Positions 24,742 to 34,490 are shown, numbered from the stretch's first letter. The stretch is DNA of 46,544 nt from an uncultured Lachnospiraceae bacterium (GCA_937920345.1 CALGVA010000007.1:1-46544), one strand, 5' to 3'. Notes: generated by a model from the sequence alone, not told the origin. Numbers and translations are program-made.

Positions 24742-24887
24742 ATCATAAGGATAACCGCATACAGGGAAATTATGCGGCAATCTATAAATATCAATTGTTA
24801 CTTTCGGTTAACAAAGGCGTGTATGCCCTTGTTAGTCGAAGCTGTGTACCGGCGGCCGGTTACAGATTCAGGAAGGAAGGCGTGCGC

Positions 24888-26219
24888 ATGAACTACAGAG
24901 AGGCAATGGCATATATGGAAGAACTGCAGCAGTATGGCAGTGTCATGGGACTCGAGAGTATACGCGAGTTGTGCGCGCGTCTGGAGAATCCGCAGGATCA
25001 GCTGAGATTTGTCCATATTGCGGGCACCAACGGAAAAGGTTCGGTGCTTGCCTATGTCTCTACGATCTTGTCTGCGGCAGGATACCGGACAGGCAGATAT
25101 CTGTCGCCTGCGGTGAAAGAGTACCGGGAGCGGTTTCAGATCGACGGTCGTGTGATCACGCAGTCCGGGCTGTGCAAGTATCTGGAGCAGGTGAAGGCGG
25201 CGGCGGATGCGATGGCGGCGGAAGGGCTTGCGCATCCCACGCCGTTTGAGGTGGAGACAGCGGTGGCATTCCTCTATTTTCTGGATAAGCAGTGTGACAT
25301 CGTGGTACTGGAGACAGGGATGGGCGGCGCGCTGGATGCGACGAATGTGATTGCGACAACACTTGTCGCAGTGTTTACATCGATCAGTATGGATCATATA
25401 GGGATACTGGGAGATGACATCGGGCAGATTGCGGGTACGAAAGCCGGAATTATTAAAGACAAGTGTTATGTAATATCCGCCAGACAGAGGACGGAGGTGA
25501 TGAAAGTGCTCAGGCAGGCGGCGCTTGCACGCAAAGCCAGGTTCTATACGGCAGATGCGGATCGGGCGAAGCATGTCAGATTCGGCGTGACGAAGCAGTG
25601 TTTCAGCTATGACAAATATAAGAATCTGGAGATCACAATGGCCGGGCAGTTTCAGATCGAGAATGCCGTGCTGGCGCTGGAGACGCTTGGTGCGCTCGGC
25701 AGGCAGGGGTATCCGGTGACGGAAGATAAGCTGCGGCTCGGCATGGCACAGACCCGGTGGCCGGGCAGATTCGATGTGATCGGGACAAAACCGCTGTTTA
25801 TTGCGGATGGAGCGCACAATGAGGACGCTTCGAGGCGGCTTGCGGAAAGCATCAGATTTTATTTTACAAATAAACGGATCATCTATATAATGGGTATGTT
25901 GAGGGACAAGGAGTACGATAAGGTGATCCGCAATACGTATGAACTGGCGGAGCATATCATCACGGTAACACCGCCGTTTGCAGGACGCGCGCTGCACGGC
26001 TATGAACTGGCGCAGGCGGTACGGGAATACCACGATCATGTAACGGTTGCCGACAGCATACAGGAAGCGGTGGAGATCGCTTATCTGCTGGCAGGACAGG
26101 ATAAGGACTGCGTGGTTATTGCATTCGGTTCGCTCTCTTATCTGGGGGAGCTGATCAGTGTGGTAGAACATAGGGATACGATCAGGAGAGACTCACATGG
26201 TAGATCAGAAGAAAATTGA
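24888..26219 (+). CDS. folC: Folylpolyglutamate synthase / dihydrofolate synthase
   Basis: FolC (443 residues) adds glutamate to dihydropteroate or folates. The P-loop HIAGTNGKGSVLAYV (about residues 46-60), TGRYLSPAVKEYRERFQIDG, the ETGMGGALDATN block and DGAHNEDASRRL in the C-terminal domain are all present. The frame is open from 24795, but ATG 24888 has GGAAGGAAGG eight bases upstream and begins at the normal MNYREAMAYME. It starts the folate cluster and overlaps folE by 23 bases. Confidence 0.95.
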   Translation: MNYREAMAYMEELQQYGSVMGLESIRELCARLENPQDQLRFVHIAGTNGKGSVLAYVSTILSAAGYRTGRYLSPAVKEYRERFQIDGRVITQSGLCKYLEQVKAAADAMAAEGLAHPTPFEVETAVAFLYFLDKQCDIVVLETGMGGALDATNVIATTLVAVFTSISMDHIGILGDDIGQIAGTKAGIIKDKCYVISARQRTEVMKVLRQAALARKARFYTADADRAKHVRFGVTKQCFSYDKYKNLEITMAGQFQIENAVLALETLGALGRQGYPVTEDKLRLGMAQTRWPGRFDVIGTKPLFIADGAHNEDASRRLAESIRFYFTNKRIIYIMGMLRDKEYDKVIRNTYELAEHIITVTPPFAGRALHGYELAQAVREYHDHVTVADSIQEAVEIAYLLAGQDKDCVVIAFGSLSYLGELISVVEHRDTIRRDSHGRSEEN

Positions 26220-26754
26220 AGAAGCGGTGCGACTGCTGCTGGAGGGAATCGGGGAGGATGTGACCAGAGAAGGTCTGGCGGATACACCCGGCAGAATCGC
26301 ACGCATGTATGAAGAAATTTATAGAGGGATGGATGATGACCCGGCGCGGCACTTATCGAAAACATTTACGGTGAGCAGTAATGAAATTGTGCTGGAGAAG
26401 GATATCACCTTTTATTCTACCTGTGAGCACCATCTTATGCCTTTCTATGGCAAAGTGCATATTGCCTATCTGCCTGCAGGCCGGGTCGTGGGACTCAGCA
26501 AGCTGGCCCGCACGGTGGAGGTATATGCCAGGAGACTACAGATACAGGAGCAGATGACGACGCAGATTGCTGAGGCGGTCATGGAGCACTTAAAGCCGCA
26601 GGGCGTGATGGTGATGGCGGAGGCGGAGCATATGTGCATGACTATGCGCGGCGTGGAGAAGCCGGGAAGCAGGACGGTGACGATGGCGTCGCGGGGGTGT
26701 TTCGCAGATGATCCGAAATTACAGCAGTATTTTTTCGAGATGATACGACATTAA
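26197..26754 (+). CDS. folE: GTP cyclohydrolase I
   Basis: FolE (185 residues) converts GTP to dihydroneopterin triphosphate, the first step of folate synthesis. Zinc ligands appear in FYSTCEHHLMPF and again in AEHMCMTMRGVEKPG; GLSKLARTVEVYARRLQIQEQ is the typical central helix region. ATG 26197 lies inside the folC end and follows AGGAG, so the two are coupled. Length and motifs are complete. The folP start is 45 bases downstream. Confidence 0.97.
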   Translation: MVDQKKIEEAVRLLLEGIGEDVTREGLADTPGRIARMYEEIYRGMDDDPARHLSKTFTVSSNEIVLEKDITFYSTCEHHLMPFYGKVHIAYLPAGRVVGLSKLARTVEVYARRLQIQEQMTTQIAEAVMEHLKPQGVMVMAEAEHMCMTMRGVEKPGSRTVTMASRGCFADDPKLQQYFFEMIRH

Positions 26755-26798
26755 GCGACATAGGAAATTAAATGACGATTTAGCACAAGGAGAAGACA

Positions 26799-27617
26799 TT
26801 GAGAATAGGGAACAGAGAATTTGCTGATACCGGACATACCTATGTGATGGGTATCTTAAACATAACACCTGATTCTTTCTCTGACGGCGGCGCGTACAAT
26901 ACGACGGACAGAGCGCTATACCGCGTAGAACAGATGATTTCAGAGGGAATGGATGTTCTGGATATCGGCGGTGAATCGACCAGACCGGGTTATACGCCGG
27001 TATCCGGAGAAGAGGAGATCAACCGGGTCATTCCGGTGATTGAGAAAGTTAAATCAAGATTTGATACTGTGATTTCTCTGGACACGTATAAACCGGAGGT
27101 GGCTGCCGCAGGGATTGCGGCGGGAGCTGATCTGATCAATGATATATGGGGATTAAAATATGATCCGATGATGGCAGGGGTGATTGCGGAAGCAGATATA
27201 CCCTGCTGTCTTATGCATAACCGGAAAGAAGCTGTCTACAACAGGTATATGGAAGAAGTGCTGGAGGACTTAAGGGAGACGATCGGTCTTGCGCATGCGG
27301 CGGGAATATCCGATGACAGAATCATTCTGGACCCGGGCGTGGGATTCGGCAAAACTTATGAGCAGAATCTGGAGATCATAGACCGGCTGGAGATGCTGCA
27401 CACACTGGGCTATCCTTTGCTGCTGGGCGCCAGCAGGAAATCCGTGGTCGGGCTGACACTGGATCTGCCCGCAGCGCAGCGGGTGGAGGGGACGCTCGTG
27501 ACGACTGTGTACGCAGTGCGCGGGGGGGCGATGTTTGTCCGTGTTCATGACGTGAAGGAGAACGTGCGTGCTGTCAGGATGGCGGAAGCCATACGGGACG
27601 GATACGTGACTCAATAA
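26799..27617 (+). CDS. folP: Dihydropteroate synthase
   Basis: FolP (272 residues) joins p-aminobenzoate to dihydropterin pyrophosphate and is the target of sulfonamides. MGILNITPDSFSDGGAY (about residue 17), VLDIGGESTRPGYTPV and ILDPGVGFGKTYEQN are family signatures, and LLLGASRKSVVG is the late Lys/Ser loop. The start is TTG 26799 with AAGGAG seven bases upstream; no ATG fits. It is followed by the FolB-FolK fusion ten bases later. Confidence 0.97.
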   Translation: MRIGNREFADTGHTYVMGILNITPDSFSDGGAYNTTDRALYRVEQMISEGMDVLDIGGESTRPGYTPVSGEEEINRVIPVIEKVKSRFDTVISLDTYKPEVAAAGIAAGADLINDIWGLKYDPMMAGVIAEADIPCCLMHNRKEAVYNRYMEEVLEDLRETIGLAHAAGISDDRIILDPGVGFGKTYEQNLEIIDRLEMLHTLGYPLLLGASRKSVVGLTLDLPAAQRVEGTLVTTVYAVRGGAMFVRVHDVKENVRAVRMAEAIRDGYVTQ

Positions 27618-27627
27618 AGGAGAAGAT

Positions 27628-29124
27628 ATGGATCAGATCATAATCGACAATCTGCAGATATACGCGCATCACGGCGTGTACCGTGAAGAGAATGAAAAGG
27701 GACAGAACTTCTATGTAAATGCCGTGATGGAAACGGATACGGGGAATGCGGGCACGCTGGATGATTTAAACCTCTCCACCAATTATGGAGAGGTTTGCGT
27801 GTTTATCAACCAATTTATCAAGGAACATACTTACAGGCTGATCGAGACGGTGGCGGAGAGAACGGCGGAGGCGGTACTGCTCAGATTTCCGCTGGTCCGG
27901 CGGATCACGCTGGAGGTCCGTAAGCCCGAGGCGCCTGTTCCCCTGCCGTTCGAGTCTGTATCCGTGAAGATCACGCGGGGATGGCACAGGACATATCTGT
28001 CCTGCGGCTCCAATATGGGTGACCGGCAGGCGCATCTGGACGGAGCAGTGGAGGCATTGCGGAAAGATAACAAGTGTCGCGTAATAAGAGTCTCCGACTG
28101 GATCGTGACGGCTCCTTACGGCGGGGTGGAGCAGGCGGATTTCCTGAACGGGGCGATCGCACTGGATACACTGTATACGCCGGCCATGCTGCTGGAGAAG
28201 ATCCACGAGATTGAGTATGCTCACGGCAGGGAGCGGAAAGTGCATTGGGGTCCCAGAACACTGGACCTTGATATCCTGCTGTATGAAGACTGTATCATGC
28301 ACACGGATGAACTGACAGTTCCGCATGCGGATATGCACAACCGATATTTTGTGCTGCAGCCGCTTATGCAGATCGCTCCTTATGAGAGACATCCCGTACT
28401 GGGAAGCTGTGTCCGGGAGATGTATGACAGACTGCTGTCCGGCACTGGTGCGGTGGAAGATAAGGAAATACACGATAAGCTGGAGAAAGACGGAGAATGT
28501 GAAGAAACATGCGGGAAGGATATATGCAAAACAGATGTTATGATAAAGATACATGCACAGCAGCTTACGTTTGCACAGGCGCGGGAAATTTATGAGACTT
28601 ATGCGCAGGAGGATTTTCCGCCGGAAGAGATTAAGCCCGTCAGTGTGATCGAAGAGACATGGAATCGGGGAAACTATCATGCCTATGGTTTCTATGAAGG
28701 CACAACGCTCTGTGCGTATGCATTTCTTGTGGCAAACGAAGAAAAACAAGTGTTATTATTGGATTATTTCGCGGTTCTTAAGGCGCGCAGAGGGCAGGGG
28801 ATCGGTTCCCGTGCGCTGGCGCTTCTGCGGGAGACCTGTACGGAATGGAATGCGTTGGTGATCGAGGTGGAGGATGATGAACTTCCCGGGTTGGACCGGC
28901 GGACGCGTGACATGAGAAAACGCCGTATCTCTTTCTATACGGCGTCGGGGTGTCAGATGAGCGCTGCAAGAAGCAGACTGTGGAGCGTGGATTACCGCAT
29001 TATGGTTATGCCGCTCTCAGACCCGTATGCACAGTGGTGCATGACGGATAAACTGCATGCAGTCTACAGGAAGCTCTATGGTGAGGATATCCTGCGGCAG
29101 CATTTCGCAATTACGGCGCGGTGA
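27628..29124 (+). CDS. folBK: Fusion of dihydroneopterin aldolase, HPPK and a GNAT-like domain
   Basis: This 498-residue protein joins three parts in one frame. Residues 1-118 are FolB (IIIDNLQIYAHHGVYREE, LSTNYGEV, RLIETVAERTAEAVL). Residues about 120-275 are FolK, the pyrophosphokinase (YLSCGSNMGDRQAHLD, WGPRTLDLDILLYED, VPHADMHNRYFVLQPL). After a charged linker (about 280-304), residues about 305-490 resemble a GNAT acetyltransferase, with LDYFAVLKARRGQGIGSRALALL near residue 375 and RRISFYTASGCQM near 431. FolB-FolK fusions are well known; the third domain is not usual. AAAGGAGAAG precedes ATG 27628. The linker has no ribosome site or frame break at the junction, so it is not two genes by sequence. 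Confidence 0.9.
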   Translation: MDQIIIDNLQIYAHHGVYREENEKGQNFYVNAVMETDTGNAGTLDDLNLSTNYGEVCVFINQFIKEHTYRLIETVAERTAEAVLLRFPLVRRITLEVRKPEAPVPLPFESVSVKITRGWHRTYLSCGSNMGDRQAHLDGAVEALRKDNKCRVIRVSDWIVTAPYGGVEQADFLNGAIALDTLYTPAMLLEKIHEIEYAHGRERKVHWGPRTLDLDILLYEDCIMHTDELTVPHADMHNRYFVLQPLMQIAPYERHPVLGSCVREMYDRLLSGTGAVEDKEIHDKLEKDGECEETCGKDICKTDVMIKIHAQQLTFAQAREIYETYAQEDFPPEEIKPVSVIEETWNRGNYHAYGFYEGTTLCAYAFLVANEEKQVLLLDYFAVLKARRGQGIGSRALALLRETCTEWNALVIEVEDDELPGLDRRTRDMRKRRISFYTASGCQMSAARSRLWSVDYRIMVMPLSDPYAQWCMTDKLHAVYRKLYGEDILRQHFAITAR

Positions 29125-29155
29125 TCGTCGTTACGATTCTCAGCCGCGCCGTTTT
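29114..29155. terminator. Terminator after the folate cluster
   Basis: CGGCGCGG (29114-29121, overlapping the stop codon) pairs with CCGCGCCG (29144-29151), with an inner ATCGT/ACGAT helix and four T. It lies between converging genes and may also serve the minus-strand DUF5050 gene. Confidence 0.75.
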
Positions 29156-29169
29156 CTGCAAGGATCAGT

Positions 29170-30207
29170 CTATTTGGTTTCCTGTAATGCCGCCTGCATA
29201 CCGGCATCGAAAGTGGTTACGTTGACGGGACCGAAGGTGCTGGTCTTGTAGACCGGCACAGGCTCGTCGAAAGTGTTAAAATATACATATTCCGAAGTAA
29301 TATTGATGTTCTGATATATACCCTCCCGCACGAGTTCCGGCGTGCCGCCGCCGATGGAGATTCTCTTTAATGCCGGTTCCGTTTTGGAGTTCGTCTGATA
29401 ATAGATATATTGGCCGTAGACATTGAACAGGTCGATTCTTTCGTTGGTCAGCACTTCTACGACGCCCGCATTCATCGAATAGCGGCATAATCTGTAATTA
29501 TTCCCGACATCCATGAAATATACATAGCCGTCCTGATAGACCGGGTTCCAGAGGTTGCCCTGCCATACGACCGAGGAAGTGTCGTTTGCGGTGTTCAGAG
29601 CATAGAGGTAATGATCCTCATCCGTGCCGTTATAGTAGATGGCGCCGTTCACATAGGAGGCGGGATTCATGATCGTATCGGGATTGACGGTCACTTTGTC
29701 TTTCTTGTCGATCTTGATCTTTTCTAATGATATGGAACTCTTAGGGTCTAATTTTGAATAATAGAGGTAATTACCGCACAGCTGCATGGTGACGACATGG
29801 CAGCGGTCCATACCGGTAGCGCCTTTACCGTTCAGCTTACTGCGATAGATTCCGTAAGCGCCGCGCACGGAACCGAGATCGGAGCCGCCGCCCTGATTCT
29901 CCACAGCGTAATAGAGGTATTTGCCGCCGGCGCATATATGGGAAGAGGAGCCGCCGCGCAGCTTCTTAATATCGCTCTCGTCCGGATTCATGGAATAGAG
30001 TGAATAATTATCATAGGCGTTGGCAAAATAGACCCGCCCGTCATGCTCGCAGAAATAACCGTTATTGTTCAGATTGCCCGCAGTGTTGCCGACGGTGGAT
30101 TCATCGTTTGGCGGCATATATCCGGCAATGAGAACGGCGGCAATCAGTATAATAAATATGACACCTGTTATGGAAAGTGCAAGAATATTTTTCTGTTTGT
30201 TGGTCAT
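29170..30207 (-). CDS. DUF5050-type membrane-anchored repeat protein
   Basis: The 345-residue protein has an N-terminal membrane anchor (about residues 8-30, ILALSITGVIFIILIAAVLI) and then a series of short repeats with aromatic YxYY or YVYF patterns: RVYFANAYDNYSLYSMN, KYLYYAVEN, NYLYYSKLD, AIYYNGTD, YVYFMDVGNNYRLCRYS, YIYYQTNSKTEPALKRI. This is the beta-propeller-like pattern of DUF5050 (PF16472), often seen outside the membrane in clostridia. No enzymatic role is known. The start has GGAGG upstream. Its promoter is at 30243-30271. The C-terminus ends soon after the last repeat. Confidence 0.82.
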   Translation of the reverse strand: MTNKQKNILALSITGVIFIILIAAVLIAGYMPPNDESTVGNTAGNLNNNGYFCEHDGRVYFANAYDNYSLYSMNPDESDIKKLRGGSSSHICAGGKYLYYAVENQGGGSDLGSVRGAYGIYRSKLNGKGATGMDRCHVVTMQLCGNYLYYSKLDPKSSISLEKIKIDKKDKVTVNPDTIMNPASYVNGAIYYNGTDEDHYLYALNTANDTSSVVWQGNLWNPVYQDGYVYFMDVGNNYRLCRYSMNAGVVEVLTNERIDLFNVYGQYIYYQTNSKTEPALKRISIGGGTPELVREGIYQNINITSEYVYFNTFDEPVPVYKTSTFGPVNVTTFDAGMQAALQETK

Positions 30208-30242
30208 GGCTTCCTCCGTTTACAAATTATATTAACAGATTT

Positions 30243-30271
30243 ATTATAGTCTGAAACCGTCTTGCTATCAA
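30243..30271 (-). promoter_or_regulatory. Promoter of the DUF5050 gene
   Basis: On the minus strand TTGATA (30271-30266), a 17-base spacer and TATAAT (30248-30243) lie 36 bases before the start codon. Confidence 0.75.
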
Positions 30272-30385
30272 GTGGGATTTGGGGTAAGATGAAATCAATA
30301 AAAAGGTTACGTTTGCATATTTTATATCTGTCAGGGCCCGGATACCGGCGCAGGTGTGAACAGGGGCACGGAAAGGACAAAAGAA

Positions 30386-31513
30386 ATGGATTTGGCACAA
30401 CTACGGGGACAACTGGATCAGATCGACGAGAGGATCGTGGAGCTCTATGAGGAGCGTATGGAGATCTGTTCACAGGTCGCGGACTATAAGATAGAGACGG
30501 GGAAGAAGGTACTGGATAAGGCCAGAGAGGAGGAAAAGCTGCGCAAGGTGCGCTCGCTTGCACACAGTGAGTTTAATGCCTGCGGTGTGCAGGAATTGTT
30601 TGAACAGATCATGGCCATGAGCCGTAAGCTGCAGTATAACAGGCTGTCGCAGCAGGGCGCTTACGGCAAGCTTCCTTTTATTGCGGTGGACAGACTCGAG
30701 GCCGGACAGGCGAGAGTGGTCTTTCAGGGGGCGGAGGGCGCCTATTCCCAGCTGGCGATGGAGCGGTATTTCGGAGATGGGGTCAACAGCTTTCATGTGG
30801 ACAGTTTCCGGGATGCCATGTGTGCGATCGAGGAGGGCAGCGCGGATTACGCGGTGCTTCCGATTGAGAACTCCACGGCGGGGATCGTCAACGAGATTTA
30901 TGACCTTCTGGCGGAGTTTGAGAACTATATCGTGGGGGAACAGATCATTAAGATAGAACATTGTCTGCTGGGACTGCCGGGAACGGATCTGACGCAGATT
31001 TGTACGGTTTTATCCCATCCGCAGTCGCTGATGCAGAGCGCACGCTATCTGAGCGTGCATGACGGATGGAAACAGATCAGTATGCAGAATAATGCTTTTG
31101 CGGCGCGCAAGGTCAGTGAGGACGGGGATCACAGTCAGGCGGCGATCGCCGGTGAGCAGGCGGCGAAGATCTATGGACTGGATATTCTGGAGCGGGGCGT
31201 CAATCAGTCGGACACCAATTCCACGCGGTTTATTATCGTCACAAACCAGAAGATTTTCTTAAAAGATGCAAAGAAAGTGAGCCTGTGTCTGGAAGTGCCG
31301 CATGAGAGCGGTTCCCTGTATCATATCCTGTCACATTTTATCTATAATAATCTGAACATGACCAAGATCGAGAGCCGTCCGATCGAGGGGAGGAACTGGG
31401 AATACCGTTTCTTTATAGATTTCGAGGGAAATCTGGCGGACGGCGCGGTAAAGAACGCGCTGCGGGGCCTGCGGGAAGAGGCCAGGAACATGAGGATTCT
31501 GGGTAATTACTAA
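30386..31513 (+). CDS. pheA: Bifunctional chorismate mutase / prephenate dehydratase
   Basis: The 375-residue enzyme makes phenylpyruvate from chorismate by two steps. Residues 1-85 form an AroQ-type chorismate mutase (LRGQLDQIDERIVELYEERM). The prephenate dehydratase part runs from about 108 to 285 (VVFQGAEGAYSQLAMERYFG, LPIENSTAGIVNEIYDLL, NSTRFIIV). The ACT domain at the end (SLCLEVPHESGSLYHIL, IESRPIEGRNWEY) binds phenylalanine for feedback inhibition. GTG 30356 is in frame, but ATG 30386 has GGAAAGGA eight bases upstream. No leader attenuator was found. Confidence 0.95.
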   Translation: MDLAQLRGQLDQIDERIVELYEERMEICSQVADYKIETGKKVLDKAREEEKLRKVRSLAHSEFNACGVQELFEQIMAMSRKLQYNRLSQQGAYGKLPFIAVDRLEAGQARVVFQGAEGAYSQLAMERYFGDGVNSFHVDSFRDAMCAIEEGSADYAVLPIENSTAGIVNEIYDLLAEFENYIVGEQIIKIEHCLLGLPGTDLTQICTVLSHPQSLMQSARYLSVHDGWKQISMQNNAFAARKVSEDGDHSQAAIAGEQAAKIYGLDILERGVNQSDTNSTRFIIVTNQKIFLKDAKKVSLCLEVPHESGSLYHILSHFIYNNLNMTKIESRPIEGRNWEYRFFIDFEGNLADGAVKNALRGLREEARNMRILGNY

Positions 31514-31533
31514 AAGAAATAGGAGGGGATGAC

Positions 31534-32817
31534 ATGAGAGAAGAAGAACTGATTATCTATAAGGAACCGGTGGAGGGCACTATTCTGAGCGATATGGTCT
31601 GGCTGATGGACCGCTATCGTTCCGGAGACGGCAGGAGCCGTCCGCTTTTCTACGATTGTATGCACAGGCTGCTGGAACTGGCGGCGCAGCACGGATTTTC
31701 CGGTAATCTGTGGCACTGCTATCTGACGAATCTGCTGGTCAATAATGAGAACAGCTACAGCATGGCGTGTGAGATGCGCGGGGAAGTCGAGGGCAGCATC
31801 AACCAGCTGGTACTGCATGATATCGCGATCTATAAAGATTTCTTTGATTTTGATTTCACGGAGATGATGGACGTGCTGAAGGCTCCGGAGTTTAGCGTGA
31901 TCGTCGATTATGAGAGTCCGATCCGCGACAGCAGGATATATAGCACGAAGATCAGGGACAGGATCGGCCGGCTGGCCGAGCAGCTTGCGGCGTGCGACAG
32001 CGCGCTGGAGATGAAAGCCGTACTGACACAGTTCTATCTGGAATACGGCGTCGGCAAGTTTGGTTTACATAAAGCGTTCCGTGTGGTACATACACAAGAC
32101 GGTGCGAGAATCGATCCGATCCGCAATATCTCTCATGTGCAGCTGGATGATCTGATCGGTTACGAGATTCCCAAGAAGAAACTTACCGACAATACGGATG
32201 CTTTTGTGGCGGGCAGAAAAGCGAACAACTGTCTGCTCTTCGGAGATGCGGGGACGGGCAAGTCCACCAGCGTCAAGGCGATCGCCAATGAATATTATGA
32301 CAAGGGACTGCGTATTATTGAGCTTTACAGACACCAGTTTCAGGACCTGAATGACGTGATTGCGCAGGTCAAAAACCGGAATTACAAGTTCATCATCTAT
32401 ATGGACGACTTGAGTTTTGAAGAGTTTGAGACGGAGTACAAATATCTGAAAGCAGTGATCGAGGGCGGACTCGAGAAGAAACCGAACAACGTCCTGATCT
32501 ACGCCACTTCCAACAGAAGGCACCTTATCCGGGAGAATTATGAGGATAAGGAGGGCAGACGGGAGGATATGCATGCCAGCGATACCGTACAGGAGAAGCT
32601 TTCTTTAGTGTACCGGTTCGGTGTGACGATCTTCTTCTGCGGACCGGATAAAAAGCAGTACGAGGAGATTGTCAAAGGGCTGGCGGCCAGATACGGCATC
32701 ACCATGGAGGAGGAGACGCTGCTTGCGGAGGCCGGGAAGTGGGAACTGTCCCACGGCGGATTGTCCGGCAGGACGGCGCAGCAGTTTATTGATTTTCTGC
32801 GCGGGACAGAGACGTGA
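31534..32817 (+). CDS. DUF815-family AAA-type ATPase
   Basis: The 427-residue protein belongs to the DUF815 ATPase family (PF05673). The N-terminal 200 residues are family-specific and of unknown role. The P-loop FGDAGTGKST begins at residue 237, Walker B is FIIYMDDLSFEEFE, and VLIYATSNRRHLIRE is the sensor segment. The C-terminus (SGRTAQQFIDFLRG) completes the AAA fold. AGGAGGGG lies six bases before ATG 31534. It may be co-transcribed with pheA, which ends 20 bases earlier. Cellular function is not known. Confidence 0.88.
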   Translation: MREEELIIYKEPVEGTILSDMVWLMDRYRSGDGRSRPLFYDCMHRLLELAAQHGFSGNLWHCYLTNLLVNNENSYSMACEMRGEVEGSINQLVLHDIAIYKDFFDFDFTEMMDVLKAPEFSVIVDYESPIRDSRIYSTKIRDRIGRLAEQLAACDSALEMKAVLTQFYLEYGVGKFGLHKAFRVVHTQDGARIDPIRNISHVQLDDLIGYEIPKKKLTDNTDAFVAGRKANNCLLFGDAGTGKSTSVKAIANEYYDKGLRIIELYRHQFQDLNDVIAQVKNRNYKFIIYMDDLSFEEFETEYKYLKAVIEGGLEKKPNNVLIYATSNRRHLIRENYEDKEGRREDMHASDTVQEKLSLVYRFGVTIFFCGPDKKQYEEIVKGLAARYGITMEEETLLAEAGKWELSHGGLSGRTAQQFIDFLRGTET

Positions 32818-32921
32818 AGCGGATATAAAACGGCATACGGGCCGCCTGAAACGCGGCCTGCGTGCGATTCGATCATGTCCGGATGAATATAGTAATGATA
32901 AGCAGGATAGGGGAATGGGAA

Positions 32922-34451
32922 ATGAAGACATTTGCGGCGATCGACGTCGGTTCTTATGAGCTGGGGATGAAGATATTCGAGATCTCTTCCAAGAACGGGA
33001 TCAGAGAGATCGACCATATCAGGCACCGGATCGATCTGGGATCGGATACTTTTGCCACCGGAAAGATCAGTAATGAGCGGGTAGACGAGTTGTGCAGGGT
33101 TTTGCGCGAGTACGGCGGAATCATGAAGGGCTATCAGGTGGACGATTACAAAGCGTACGGCACAAGTGCGGTCCGGGAGACGGAGAACACGATGATCGTC
33201 CTGGATCAGATCAAGCAGCGGACAGGAATCGCGATAGAAGTCTTAAGCAATTCGGAGCAGCGTTTTCTGGACTATAAGTCCATCGCGTCCGGTGGGGACG
33301 CTTTTAACAAAATTATAGAAAAAGGGACCGCCATCGTTGATATCGGCGGCGGCAGCATACAGATATCGCTTTTTGATAAAGATACGCTGGTGACGACCCA
33401 GAATATGCGGCTGGGGGTGCTCAGGCTGCAGGATCAGCTCGGACGGCTGAATATCAGACCGGAACAGAGCGAGAGCATGCTGGACGAGCTCGTCAGTTCC
33501 CAGCTTTCCGTATTCAAGAAGCTGTACCTTAAGGACAGGGTGATAGAGAATATCATCGTGGTAGACGATTATATATCTGCGGTCGTAGGCAGGAACGTGG
33601 CCGGGCTGGAGCATACGAGCGTGGAATCTACGGCGATGGATAAGTTTCTGGAGCGTATCCGTGTCAAGTCGGTGCAGGATGTGGCGCATATTCTCGGCAT
33701 GCCGGAGGAGAATGTGCCGCTGCTCTTTATATCGGGCGTGCTGCTCAACCGGATTGCCAAGGTGATGGACGCGAAGCTGATCTGGGCGCCGGGCGTGAGT
33801 CTGTGCGACGGTATTGCATACGAATACGGGGAGAAGAATAAACTGATCAGAGAACGGCATGATTTCGAGCAGGATATTATAGCCTGCGCCCGCAATATCA
33901 GCAAGCGCTATATGGGCAGCAGACGCAGGAGCGAGACGCTGGAACAGATCGCGCTTACGATATATGACAGCATGAAGAAAGTACACGGACTGGGTAAAAG
34001 AGAGAGGCTTCTTCTGCGGATTGCCACACTGCTGCATGACTGCGGCAAGTATATCAGTCTGGTAAATCTGGGAGAATGCTCCTATAACATTATCATGTCC
34101 ACGGAGATCATCGGGCTGTCCCATGTGGAGCGGGAGATCGTGGCGAATGTGGTCAAGTACAATCATATTGATTTTGAATATTATGAAGCGATGGGCAGGG
34201 ACAGTTCGCTTGACAGAAGGGACTATCTGACGATCGCCAAGCTGACGGCGATTCTTAAGATCGCGAACGGGCTCGACAGGAGTCACAAGCAGAAATTTAA
34301 AAATGTCAGGACCACGCTCAAGGACGAGCAGCTGATTATCACGGTGGACGCATCCCTGGACGTTACCCTGGAGAAGGGGCTGTTCTCGAAGAGGGCGGAA
34401 TTTTTTGAGGAAGTGTACAGCGTACGGCCGGTGATCAGACAGAAGAGTTGA
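32922..34451 (+). CDS. ppx: Ppx/GppA-type exopolyphosphatase with HD domain
   Basis: The 509-residue protein opens with the Ppx/GppA actin-like fold (FAAIDVGSYELGMKIFEI, VDDYKAYGTSAVRE, IVDIGGGSIQISLFD). The C-terminal part (about 310-500) is an HD-type domain with LLLRIATLLHDCGKYI. These enzymes hydrolyse polyphosphate from its ends, or pppGpp to ppGpp. An upstream ATG at 32862 is in frame, but ATG 32922 with GGGGAATGGG gives the normal start. It lies 39 bases before ppk1 on the same strand, so polyphosphate synthesis and breakdown genes are adjacent. Confidence 0.92.
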   Translation: MKTFAAIDVGSYELGMKIFEISSKNGIREIDHIRHRIDLGSDTFATGKISNERVDELCRVLREYGGIMKGYQVDDYKAYGTSAVRETENTMIVLDQIKQRTGIAIEVLSNSEQRFLDYKSIASGGDAFNKIIEKGTAIVDIGGGSIQISLFDKDTLVTTQNMRLGVLRLQDQLGRLNIRPEQSESMLDELVSSQLSVFKKLYLKDRVIENIIVVDDYISAVVGRNVAGLEHTSVESTAMDKFLERIRVKSVQDVAHILGMPEENVPLLFISGVLLNRIAKVMDAKLIWAPGVSLCDGIAYEYGEKNKLIRERHDFEQDIIACARNISKRYMGSRRRSETLEQIALTIYDSMKKVHGLGKRERLLLRIATLLHDCGKYISLVNLGECSYNIIMSTEIIGLSHVEREIVANVVKYNHIDFEYYEAMGRDSSLDRRDYLTIAKLTAILKIANGLDRSHKQKFKNVRTTLKDEQLIITVDASLDVTLEKGLFSKRAEFFEEVYSVRPVIRQKS

Positions 34452-34490
34452 AGGCATTTCGTGAAATAATTTCATAATATAACGGGGAAA

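Noticed and set aside
24780..24887. A tetrahydrofolate riboswitch before folC
   Set aside because: The leader is too short and the conserved core bases of that riboswitch were not found.
24798..26171. A 457-residue open frame on the minus strand opposite folC
   Set aside because: It mirrors folC codon use and lacks any start signal or recognised domain.
28540..29124. A separate GNAT gene starting at ATG 28540
   Set aside because: No ribosome site precedes the ATG and the frame is continuous with FolK, so the fusion is the simpler reading.
33243..34475. A 410-residue minus-strand frame opposite ppx
   Set aside because: Shadow of a well-supported gene, with no ribosome site.
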